Assembly: GCF_963678975.1 (NCBI RefSeq)
Contig: NC_089285.1
Span: forward strand, 8,046,694 to 8,110,693
Direction of reading: 5' to 3'
From: Dysidea avara
Taxonomy: Eukaryota > Porifera > Demospongiae > Dictyoceratida > Dysideidae
DNA: 64,000 nucleotides
Part shown: positions 1 to 9,890 of the stretch, one piece after another
Position numbering within the stretch: the first letter of the stretch is position 1
Layout of the letters: each line of letters begins with the position of its first letter
Notes under the pieces: generated by a model
The model's database searches: none
Seen by the model: the letters and a program-made list of their open reading frames with translations, nothing else
Told to the model about the DNA's origin: nothing
Made by a program: the position numbers and the translations under genes

Positions 1-293
1 CTATAGTCTCTAGCAGTCTCCTATAGTCTCTAGTAGTCTCCTATAGTCTCTAGCAGTCTCCCATGGTCTCTAGTAGTCTCCTATAGTATCCCATGGTCTC
101 TAGCAGTCTCCTATAGTCTCTAGTAGTCTCCTATAGTCTCCCATGGTCTCTAGCAGTCTCCGATAGTCTCTAGCAGTCTCCTATATTCTCTAGTAGTCTC
201 CTATAGTCTCTAGTAGTCTCCCATGGTCTCTAGCAGTCTCCCATGGTCTCTAGTAGTCTCCTATAGTCTCTATAGTAGTCTCCTATAGTATAT
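1..293. repeat. 10-bp tandem array, outer end of left inverted-repeat arm
   Basis: About 29 units of 10 bp alternate between forms like CTATAGTCTC, TAGTAGTCTC, TAGCAGTCTC and CCATGGTCTC, making a loose 20-bp higher-order repeat. The reverse complement of the same array (core GAGAC) closes the right arm at 28,786-29,505. The array is cut by the window edge, so the true left end of the unit is not visible. Confidence 0.95.
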
Positions 294-929
294 CATATAT
301 TGCTACCCCATACACATAAACATTATTTCATTCATCAAATCCAAGCTAGCTACTCCATTTATGCACTAGCCGTATAACAAGCTATGCTAGATAGCCAATG
401 CTGGTCAGAATTTTGCAATAATACTAATAATTGCTTATTACTAATATTGTGTATTGTGTATTAACCTGCTTATGTCATTAATCATCCAATATAGACATCC
501 TTATCATCACTGTCTCATCTGTTGTACTGACAACTCACCACATTGCAGTGAACTGGAATCCCAAGTCTAGCAAAGCCGGCTGTGGCAAAGATTAACTTGT
601 AATACTCATACACATTGCTTCAGATCTGTGTATATATTATTTCAAGTTTTAATTAACTTGTGCTCTGTATTGTAAACTGTTTATAACTTGTTTATACCTT
701 CACATAGTAATCTATGCTCTCACGTGTGCCATATCCACCTCACCAGATGCACGTGCACACATAAATAAAATGGCGGTGTGAATAGCGTGGCACTGAACCA
801 GGGCTGGCACTGAACTCAACTCGTGTATTAGTGGTGGTTGTTTACGTGGAAGTGGACGTTTCCATACTTGGGTGAGGAAATTGTGGTTTCGCCCAACCTT
901 TATTTATTTGTTAGGAAACGTGTAAACAA

Positions 930-1810
930 TCGGCGACCATCGGCAGTGCGGACAAACTTAAACCTGAATAGGTTAGTGATTCAACCATCAGTTCGTCAAG
1001 TCCCCAATCCAATTGATGTGAACATCCCAATAGGTGCACACCGTTTCAAATAACGATTGCAGGAAAGGCGGGGTTACAAGCGGGAAGAGACCGACAATCA
1101 TGGTTCCATCAAATAACATTGTGAGTGTTGGGTATAGAGCAATAGTGTTCTATTACTATTTATTTAATAAATTGCTCATATGAATTATATTTAAACACTT
1201 GGATGGCTTACTTGTGTATAAGCACGCAATGGATCGAGGTAAGTTGGAAGGCTACGAATGTGCGTTGGAAGTTATTATCTGTGATTGTGGGTTTGAGTTT
1301 ATTCTGACTGAAATGTAATGTTGGAGAAAAGAGTAAGGATTCTTGTGAGCTGGAGACATGAGTTTTGTGTTAATACATTGTTTTCCACTGTGTGACGTTA
1401 AGGGGGGGGGGGGGGGGGGTCAGGAGTTAGCAAGCGTACCAAAATCAGTCTGGAGATACCCCCCCAGCTGCAACATTGGATTATTAATTTGTTCCCACCG
1501 TGGCAAGCCGCTGATACATATTAATTTTGTTATTTTCTACTTTAGGACACATGTAGACCATCGGCAGTGTGGATAAACTTTAACCTGAATATGCTAGTTT
1601 GCTTAGCCAGTACGTCAAGTCCTTAATCCAATTGTTACAATTGTTGTGAACATCCCAATAGGTGCTCGCCATCCCAAATACAGATTGCAGGAAAGGCGAG
1701 GTGGTTTTCATCCAACCCTAAGGCGGGTTGTAATCGGGAGGAGACCGACAAAAATGGTTCATCAAATAACACTGTGAGTCTTGGTTGTATATAGAACAAC
1801 AATTACTATT
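930..1810. repeat. Internal direct duplication within the inverted-repeat arm
   Basis: About 230 bp at 940-1,170 recur, diverged, at 1,560-1,810 in the same orientation. Both hold phrases such as accatcggcagtg, gaacatcccaataggtg, gattgcaggaaaggcg and gagaccgacaa. Both copies are mirrored in the right arm (27,400-27,680 and 28,000-28,200), so the duplication predates the arm duplication. A run of 18 G lies at 1,403-1,420. Short open frames here (for example 838-1,053) are kept in both arms with a length change of a multiple of three, which is weak evidence of coding. Confidence 0.65.
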
Positions 1811-1860
1811 TAGTTTATAAATGGTGTACAATTGTACTGTGTGTGTGTGTGTGGGTTTAG

Positions 1861-4800
1861 TTAGTCCAAAGGGTTGTTTGGATCCAGATTCTTCTTCCAT
1901 TTCTTTGTTGGAATGGTTGAGCTGCTCCTTGTTGTATGCCTTTTTCCATTCTCGCTGTCCTGCCCATTATGACCCTCTTCGTCATCGCTGCTACCAGTGA
2001 TCTCACCTGTCCAACGTTAAATAAACCATGACATCATGCGTGGCTAGTGTGCTTACCTGCCGAAAATTGATCATCCTTTGGTTCTATTATTGTACGATTG
2101 TTGTCATCCACAGGGTCTGTGCTACCTGTAGACACAGACAATATTAGTTTGGAATTATAAGAAGCCTGCGTTTACCATCAGGGCTGGCTGGTTTAGTCAA
2201 TGGCCCAGTTCTTGGGTTCCACCCCTTCCACTGGCACACTGGTAGCTGTGTTAAGTGTAATCTAATCAAAAACAGCCAAGCTGTAAAAAAAGGTGCGGCC
2301 CCCATAAAGGCCATGGTGAAAAAAGATGTGAAATCCAAGGTGGCGGCCAAGAAATGGCTGTGATGGTAGGTTAATGGTTACATTTTAATAACAACAATTC
2401 AGGTGAATTTGGTGCCAAGACCAAGCGGCACAAAATTCACCTGAATTGCCGTTATTAAAATGTAACCATTAACCTACCATCACAGCCATTTCTTGGCCGC
2501 CACCTTGGATTTCACATCTTTTTTCACCATGGCCTTTATGGGGGCCGCACCTTTTTTTACAGCTTGGCTGTTTTTGATTAGATATCACTTCTTTTTGTAT
2601 TTGTATACTGCAAAGCCGGCCTATGGCTGGCTTTGGGGCTTTTTTTAACGGATGTGTTTTTTTCTTTACCACAGGAAGAAGAAAAGAACTTAAAGAAGAA
2701 TTTTAGTACTTCAATTATTTTTGATTTTATTAGTAATTATACAAATTATATACATATATTTATTACATGCTCATTATTCCCCACAGGATTTTTTTTGCAG
2801 CTGATCTCTCTACTGGGTGACTTGAAATGTAGCTGAACTATATACAGGATGGTTTCTTTGTAGCTGAACTCTCTGTAACAGGTGATTTGTTTGCAGCTAA
2901 ACTCTCTACATGGTGGTGTCTTTATAGCTGAACTCTCTACATGATGGTTTCTTTGTAGCTGAACTCTCTATAAGGTGACTTCGTCTAGCTGAACTCTCTA
3001 CAGGGTGATTTTTTTGTAGCTGAATACTCTGCAGGGTGATTTGTTTGCAGCTGAATTCTTTACATGATGGTTTCTTTGTAGCTGAACTCTCTACAAGGTG
3101 ACTTCGTCCAGTTGATCTCTCTACGGGGTGATTTGTTTCTAGCTGAACTCTCTACAGGGGAATTGTTTGCAGCTAAACTCTCTACATGGTGGTTTCTTTG
3201 TAGCTGAACTCTCTACAAGGTAACTTCTTCTCTACAGGGTGATTTGTTGTAGTTGAATTCTCTACTAGGTGGTTTGTATGAGGCTGAACTCTCTACATGG
3301 CGGTTTCTTTGTAGCTGAACTCTCTACAGAGTGATTTGTTTGCAGCTGAACTCTCTACATGATGGTTTCTTTGTAACTGAACACTCTACAAGGTGACTTC
3401 TTCTAGCATGATCTTTCTACAGGGTGAATTGTTGTAGCTGAACTATCTACAAGGTAACTTCTTCTAGCTGATCTCTATACAGGGTGATTTGTTTGTAGTT
3501 GAATTCTGTACAGGTGGTTTCTTTGTACCTGAACTCTGTACATGATGGTTTCTTTGTAGCTAAACTCTTTACAAGGTGACTTCTTCTAGCTGAACTCTCT
3601 ACGGGGTAATTTCTTTGTAGCTGAACTCTCTATATGATGGTTTCTTTGTAAATGAACTCTCTACAAGGTGAATTCTTCTACCTGATCTCTCTACAGGGTG
3701 ATTTGTTTGTAACTGAACTCTGTACAAGTGCGTTTTTGTGGGTGATCTCACTGCAGGTTGATTTGTTTGTAGCTGAACTCACTAAAGGGTGATATTGCTT
3801 GTAGCTGAACTCCTTGCATTGTATCTAGTTTCTAGCTGATCTCTCTACAGGGTAATTTGTTTGTAGCTGATCTCTCTACAAGTTGATTTGTGTGTAGCTG
3901 ATCTCTCTGCAGGTTGATTAATGTGCAGCCGATCTCTCTACAAGGTAATTTGTTTGTAGCTGAACTGTCTATAAAGTGATTTATTTGTAGCTGATCTCTC
4001 TGCAGGTTGATTTGTTTTAGCTGAACTCTCTACAGGGTAATTTACTTGTAGCTGAACTGCTTACATTGTGACTAGTTTCTAGCTGATCTCTCTACAGGGT
4101 GATTTGTTTGTAGCTGATCTCTCTACAAGTTGATTTGTGTGTAGCTGATCTCTCTACAAGTTGATTTGTTTGTAGCCGATCTCTACACAGGGTAATTTGT
4201 TTGTAGCTGAACTCTGTCCAAGGTGCTTTTTTGTAGATGATCTCACTGCAGGTTGATTTGTTTGTAGCTGAACTCACTAAAGGGTGATTTGCTTGTTACT
4301 GAACTCCTTACATTGTGTCCAGTTTCTAGCTGATCTCTCTACAGAGTGATTTGTTTGTAGCTGAACTCTCTATAAGGTGATTTATTTGTAGCTGAACTCC
4401 TTACATTGTGTGTAGTTTCTAGCTGATCTCTCTACAGGGTGATTTGTTTGTAATTGATCTCTCTACAAGTTGATTTGTGTGTAGCTGATCTCTCTGCAGG
4501 TTGATTTGTTTGTAGCCGATCTCTCTATAGGGTAATTTGTTTGTAGCTGAACTCTCTATAAGGTGATTTGTTTGTAATTGATCTCTCTGCAGGTTGATTT
4601 GTTTTAGCTGAACTCTCTACAGGCTGATTTGTTTGTAGCCGATCTCTCTACAGGGTAATTTGTTTGTAGCTGAACTCTCTACAAGTTGATTTGTGTGTAG
4701 CTGATCTCTCTGCAGGTTGATTTGTTTGTAGCCGATCTCTCTACAGGGCAATTTGTTTGTAGCTGATCTCTCTACAGGGTGATTTTTGGTAGCTGACCTC

Positions 4801-7800
4801 TCTTCAGGGTGATTTGTTTCTAGCTGATCTCTCTACAGGGTGATGTTTTGTAGCTGACCTCTCTTCAGGGTGATTTGTTTCTAGCTGATTGCTCTACAGG
4901 TTGATTTGTTTGTAGATGAACTCTCTACAGGGTAATTTGCTTGTAGCTGAACTCCTTACTTTGTGTCTAGTTTTTAGCTGATCTCTCTACAGGGTGATTT
5001 GTTTGTAGCTGAACTCCTTACATTGTGTGTAGTTTCTAGCTGATCTCTCTACAGGGTGATTTGTTTGTAGCTGATCTCTCTACAAGTTGATTTGTGTGTA
5101 TATAGCTGATCTCTCTGCAGGTTGATTTGTTTGTAGCCGATCTCTCTACAGGTAATCTGTTTGTAGCTGAACTCTCTATAAGGTGATTTGTTTGTAGCTG
5201 ATCTCTCTGCAGGTTGATTTGTTTTAGCTGAACTCTCTACAGGGTGATTGCTTGTTGCTGAACTCCTTACATTGTGTCTAGTTTCTAGCTGATGTCTCTA
5301 CAGGGTGATTTTTTGTAGCTGAACTCTCTTCAGGGTGATTTGTTTCTAGCTGATCTCTCTACAGGTAGATTTGTGTTGATTTGTTCATTGCTGATCGCTC
5401 TAAAGGTAATTGATTTGTTGCAGTTGAACACCCTGCAAAGTGTTTTGTTTGTAGCTGATCACTCTAAAGGGTAATTTGTTTGTAGCTGAACTCTCTCCAC
5501 AGTGACTTGTGTGTAGCAGAATTCTGTGTAACTGAATTCTCTAGAGAGTGACTTAATTGTAGCTGAATTCTCTACACAGTGCATGACTTGTTTATAGCTG
5601 AACTTTCTTCAGTGTGACTTGTAATGTTCTGAATCTCTATAGTGGTATATTTGCTTAACTCTCCACATGGTGACTGTCTTCTTGCTGAACTGTCTATAAG
5701 ATTAACTGTTTGCAGCTGAACTCCCTACAGAATAACTTGTGATGTATTAGAGTATCTCGATCTCGCATTTGCTACACGGAGTTGGCTTTCGAATCATAAC
5801 TCAGTGGTTTGTAATCCGATTCTTCTGTACTACTGCAAGGACTTTCTATGACGATTATTCCAGCTATACACCGATTTTCAGCTCATTGCTCTAAGCGGTT
5901 TGCCTAGTAGGCGTGAAAACTAATACTTTTTTATTCATAAAAATCGATTGCGTAATTGTGACACAGGTTGGGTTTTGTGTCATATCTCCGTGGTCTTTAT
6001 CTCGATTCCTTTCAAACCACCAAAAGGCACTCCTATGATGGTTACTCCATCTACATAGCAATTGTCAACTCATTCCATGAAGCGGTTTACCCTGTAGGCG
6101 TGACAACAAATCGATCTTGTTTTACGCGAATAATCGGTCATAACTCCTGAACCATTCATCGGATTTGTACCAAATTTGATGCTAGGATTTGCCTTTGGAC
6201 TCCCTTTCTGTGTGCCAAATTTCAAGGCGATCGGAGTACGCGTTTGCGTGTTATAGCAATTTTTGCAAGTGTGCGAAAAGACGAAGAAGAAAAAAAAACG
6301 AAGAAAAAAAAACCAAACTTTGGCAGCTCGTATCTCGGAAATGGCTGGAGCGATTTCCTTCAAATTTGGAATGTAGACTCCCTTGGCTGGCGGGCAACTG
6401 TGTAGCAAATTTGGTTCCAATCAGATAAGTGATCACCGAGATACAAAGGTGTGAAAATGACGTTTTCGTTCTTCCTGTCAATATACTCACGGTGTGGCGC
6501 GCCGGCTTCTTGGGCCGCACAACACACTACCGTGTGTCTTGATATTGATCATGGCCCCACAAGGTCACAAAAACTTAATCACCTTGGCAGACTGTTACGG
6601 TAATGTTTTCCAGTAGTGTGTCCTGCCAAACTACCGTGCACTTTCTAGATTTGGAATTTGTGCCTCTCTTTATAGTGCAGTTATTGGTTCCTTTTGGCAC
6701 AAAGTCCCTTGCCACGTTGTTAGCCCCCATCTTGCAGTATTTGACTGCATCCCTGATAGCGGTTGCGCTGTTTGTTAGAGCTTGCGCCATGTCCTCGAGG
6801 CAGATTGCCACGGCTCTTCTCCCTTGGAGCGTTACCCCTGTCCGCATGCTCTGTAATACCTGTGTGTCGTATTAAGATTTACCCTAAGTATAAACCACAC
6901 GTGCCCAATCCGCTCACCACATGCTTTCCTTTTTCCTCCACCATTTTTTCTACCCAACTCACCGCCTCTTCTATGGTGCTGAGGACTACTGCCTTTTTAG
7001 CATCCAGAGGGTCAAGGGAATGCTCAGCTAGGCGTTGTGATTCTGTAGGGCACAAGATGGGCAATACCCGTTCTTCGATGAACTCCTCCAGTTCATCCAT
7101 CAGGTAGCCAAAGTTACTCTCCACAGCAAGCTGCAAAGGTTATTACGATCAGGCACAGTGTACACATGCACATGCGTGCTCTCTCAACAGACGGTATGTT
7201 CTAACTACTACACTATTTACCTTTTCTGCAAAGTAAAGGCACACCGTATACCCTGTCACCAGTCTGGGATCCACCCCGGCCAGTCTACTCATAGTCCTCT
7301 TGAAAAGTTCATTGTGGACGTAAACAACATCATTCCTGAGCGCTTCACCCATACTGATGGCCCATCCGACTGCCGATGTAGCATTTCTGCATGCCACTCT
7401 CAAGCCACTGAATGCAGCAGACTCAATTTCATTAACCAGTCCCACGGCCGGTTTATCAAAGGGTATCAGCAGCGCTCTTGACATGTACCTACACATGGGA
7501 CAGAAGAATATTACCACCAACCATCGTTAACAGGTCATTGATGCTTTATCAACTTTGTACAGTTTTATTTTAATCTTATTTTGAGTCTTACCTCCTTACG
7601 CTGCACACGTTAAAATTGCAGCACAAAAGTGGGATTGAACGCGGCTTGTAAAGTCCTGTCCGCATGTTTCCGGTCAGCTTGCCGTTGCACAGCTGTATCA
7701 GCAGATCTCCAATGTCGTCCATGTTTTTTGGATCATCCAGGGCAAACGGCAGAGTGGATTTCTTTATTCTCTCCATACACAGACTATCGGAAGTCCCCTT

Positions 7801-8275
7801 CGTCTTCATGAGGTGGCTGACCTCTCTCTGTCCAAACACAGACAGAGTGCACTCTATGGCTGTGGATTTTCCTTTAGGGTTATACATAACAGTCAGCCTC
7901 GCTAAGATCACACCGCACATACCTGTCTCGGTGTCTCCAAACAAGAATGGAATCAGACACGAACCATTCAGGTCCAGCACGGTGTCATAGTGGAGAGCCA
8001 TGATGCCCGCTGCTACTGATAGCGCACCTGCTCCATAAACCAATGTGTAAGACCTCATCCATGCAATAGCCTGGCTCACCTGCTACAAAATTGTGCTTCA
8101 GTGTGCTCTTCATTACCTCCAGTAGCGCATTAAGGGTGTTGCTGGACTCCAGAGGTACGGCAATGTTGCTGAAGAGTGGCAGCGTCAGACTTTGGCTCTT
8201 ACCAGCAGGCAGCTCAATGTTTGGTCCTCCGATCGGCTGCCAAGCGTATTTGGACTCTCTTGTAGGAATTAGAAT
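1861..8275 (-). CDS. Multi-exon P-loop ATPase-like protein
   Basis: I reconstruct exons at about 8,275-8,117, 8,079-7,923, 7,871-7,592, 7,488-7,221, 7,130-6,918, 6,859-6,583, 2,125-2,057 and 2,006-1,861. All have GT...AG borders and phases that agree. Removing the 51-bp intron 7,872-7,922 creates a full Walker A motif, GDTETGKST. That intron has no stop and is divisible by three, so it reads through in the raw frame. Downstream, LPFALDDP could be an acidic Walker B-like strand and LLCCNFNV a sensor-like strand. The C-terminus is acidic, then basic (KKWKKN, perhaps nuclear), ending NPLD. The layout recalls DUF927 or helicase-like ATPases; I could not confirm that. The N-terminus is unresolved: upstream sequence is repetitive and frame-broken. 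A 4.28-kb repeat sits in the intron between 6,583 and 2,125. Confidence 0.6.
2262..2581. repeat. 320-bp near-perfect palindrome (foldback)
   Basis: Two arms of about 150 bp run from CTAATCAAAAAC inward and back out to GTTTTTGATTAG, around a loop of roughly 20 nt near 2,413-2,430. I see about two mismatches. It forms the 5' end of the 4.28-kb insertion. It could be an integral end structure or a separate foldback MITE that inserted at the edge. Confidence 0.9.
2790..5715. repeat. Minisatellite, roughly 31-33-bp unit
   Basis: About 90 degenerate units follow the pattern gtagctgaactctctacagggtgattt with ctgatctctctacaggttgattt variants. Unit classes (ending tggtttcttt, tgacttcttc, tgatttgttt) tend to recur in blocks, which suggests duplication of several units at a time. 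The same satellite recurs at 45,196-46,060 beside another copy of the tail. Open frames inside it are by-products of the repeat. Confidence 0.93.
5716..6543 (+). repeat. Conserved 3' tail of the minisatellite element, copy 1
   Basis: This block is nearly identical to 12,948-13,833 and clearly related to 46,060-46,871. It holds an A-rich stretch near 6,275-6,315 and ends with gccgcac, a short inverted repeat (ACACAC...GTGTGT, longer as GACACAC/GTGTGTC in copy 2), then TTGAT. All three copies diverge right after this GAT. The overlapping open frames (for example 6,070-6,420 and 6,189-6,428) are shared by copies but look non-coding: several frames are open at once and no known domain appears. 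Confidence 0.88.
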
Positions 8276-8280
8276 GCCAG

Positions 8281-9240
8281 ATCACAGACACATCTATTGG
8301 TGGGCTTCAAAAAAAATTTGTGATCAGCCATTGTCGGCTCATTTGTGTGTGTCGTGGTCTACATTAATGTACGAATGAGTGCAGCTTACCACCCTTGACA
8401 TATGCTTTGTTCCCTTGCAGCGGTCCTTATGGGTGAGTGCTACTTTGAAGGAAGACACTACTCGGTCAACCCATCCAGTGTTGTGATGGCGTCATCTATC
8501 AACCATGTGTCACGCACGGACATAAAATACTGTGAGTTTCCACTGTCTTGTATGTCACCCTTAGGGTTACCCACACGCACGGTCGCACTTGCCAGCTGAC
8601 AACCAGCTACCAGATGTGCATGTGCTGCTCACCTGTGTGTATGTATGCTGCCCTAATAGTCCCATCAAATGTATGAAAGGATGATGGAAGGGGTGTTAAT
8701 GATGGACTATTAATGTTGGCTTCAAACAAATGCATGTGCTGATCGACCACAGACACAAACCCTATATCTATTGGTAAGCTTCAAAAAAAAATTGTGATCC
8801 GCCATTGTCGGCTCCTTTGTGTGTGTTGTGGTGTGCATTAATGTACGAATGAGTGCACCTTACCACCCTTGACATATGCTTTGTTCCCTTGCAGGGTGAG
8901 CGATACTTTCGAGGAAGACACAACTCGGTCAACTCATCCAGGACCACTTCAGGGCCGGAAGGTGGACGATGACTGACTCAAGTGCTCTTTATTTTCTTAT
9001 TTAAAAAAAAAATATTTTATTAATATTTATTATTATTAATATTTTGTGCAAATCAATTTTAACTCCTAGTCATCCGGATAGTCTTTAGCTCACACCTTAA
9101 ATTGCCACAACTTAGATGTGAAATAGTTTGAAAGTTCTACAGCCCCTAAATGGTGACACAGCAAATTGTTTATAATGCCACATAATTATAATCCAGATGA
9201 CTTGTTTGGCAAAATCGGGGCACATATGTGTACTGAACCA
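8281..9240. repeat. Exon-bearing duplicated segments (left set)
   Basis: Two related segments (8,281-8,690 and 8,700-9,000), plus trailing AT-rich sequence to 9,240, carry on the minus strand a peptide resembling ITTLDELTVVSSSKVALT. The frame is broken in the first copy by a 2-bp difference. Related segments occur at 23,556-24,305 (same orientation) and 25,550-26,235 (opposite). The segment lies directly upstream of the ATPase exons and may be a damaged upstream exon of that gene. Confidence 0.6.
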
Positions 9241-9890
9241 CTGAGAACCCTAAGGGGCGCTCTGTTGCATTGTAACCATCAACAATAACTATCAAAGCCT
9301 GGATGGCTTGTGGGCCTTAAGGTTAGGGGTGGTTGACTAATATTTGTTTTGTGTTATTTGCCACTAGTGCTATGATTTGTGGTATGTGTAGCCACTTCTG
9401 AGAATAAAAAAATGTGTTGATGATGGTGTTGAATGAACATTAATTTTTAGATGATGTGTTGTCAGGATACTGAGAAACCCTTGGGTAGACATAAGACATA
9501 ATCAAGCTACAGAAGTGTCAATCACCAGCTGACCATTGAAGCTACCTGCACCTTGGTGACCACCTGGTAAACTGCATGCTGACTCCAAACCATCAACCTT
9601 AGGGTACGCCTACATTAATTTGGGTTCTACCTATTGACATTTTATCATCACCTAACCCTATTATGTCCAGATCCACGACTCCCTGTCACTAGCTAAAGAT
9701 GTTCTAACTATAATAGTATTGTTGTTTGTGAAGATAGATTGACAAACATGACTGTATATGGCTCTATACACTAAACCCAGTCCTATTGCCTAGCTATACA
9801 TAATTGCAAGTATTGAGTTAAATGCCTTTTTAAAAATTTTTAAGGTGTTGAATGTCGCCAATGAATGAGGTAGTGATATGGTAGGACGTA
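9241..9890. other. No gene recognised
   Basis: Homology to the 24,060-24,300 duplicate stops at about 9,241. The rest up to the Tc1-like element shows no convincing coding frame. Position 9,889-9,890 is the TA target copy of that element. Confidence 0.5.

Larger units (their letters stand above)
2261..6542 (+). mobile_element. Palindrome + minisatellite + hairpin-tail element, copy 1
   Basis: The boundaries come from comparison with the uninterrupted right arm (AAT|ATTGATC across 26,940/26,941, complementary strand). The insertion lies between A and T of the target, with no obvious target duplication. It starts TCTAATC and ends CTTGA followed by T. Inside are a 320-bp palindrome, 3 kb of roughly 31-33-bp repeats, and an 830-bp tail ending in a short hairpin. 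Two other copies of the tail end at the same base. Helitron-related non-autonomous elements (HINE/DINE-1 type) also insert between A and T, start TC, carry tandem repeats and have a 3' hairpin. Here the end is not canonical CTRR and the hairpin is only about 4 nt from it. No protein is encoded. Confidence 0.72.
1..6722 (+). repeat. Left arm of a long inverted repeat (interrupted)
   Basis: Bases 1-2,260 and 6,543-6,722 match the reverse complement of 26,777-29,505 almost throughout, with small indels. The shared order is 10-bp array, a stretch with an internal duplication, the last two exons of the ATPase gene, and the exon encoding its C-terminal region. The left arm differs by the 4.28-kb insertion at 2,261-6,542. 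Homology stops abruptly near 6,722, within an exon. The arms may be giant terminal repeats of one element, or two inverted copies of one gene-bearing unit. The window does not decide between these. Confidence 0.88.

Noticed and set aside
4092..4277. Open frame inside the minisatellite
   Set aside because: Arises from the repeat unit; no start context, domain or splice sites.
6070..6520. Overlapping open frames on both strands in the tail of copy 1
   Set aside because: Conserved only because the repeat is conserved; several frames are open together and A-rich runs give Lys/Phe strings.
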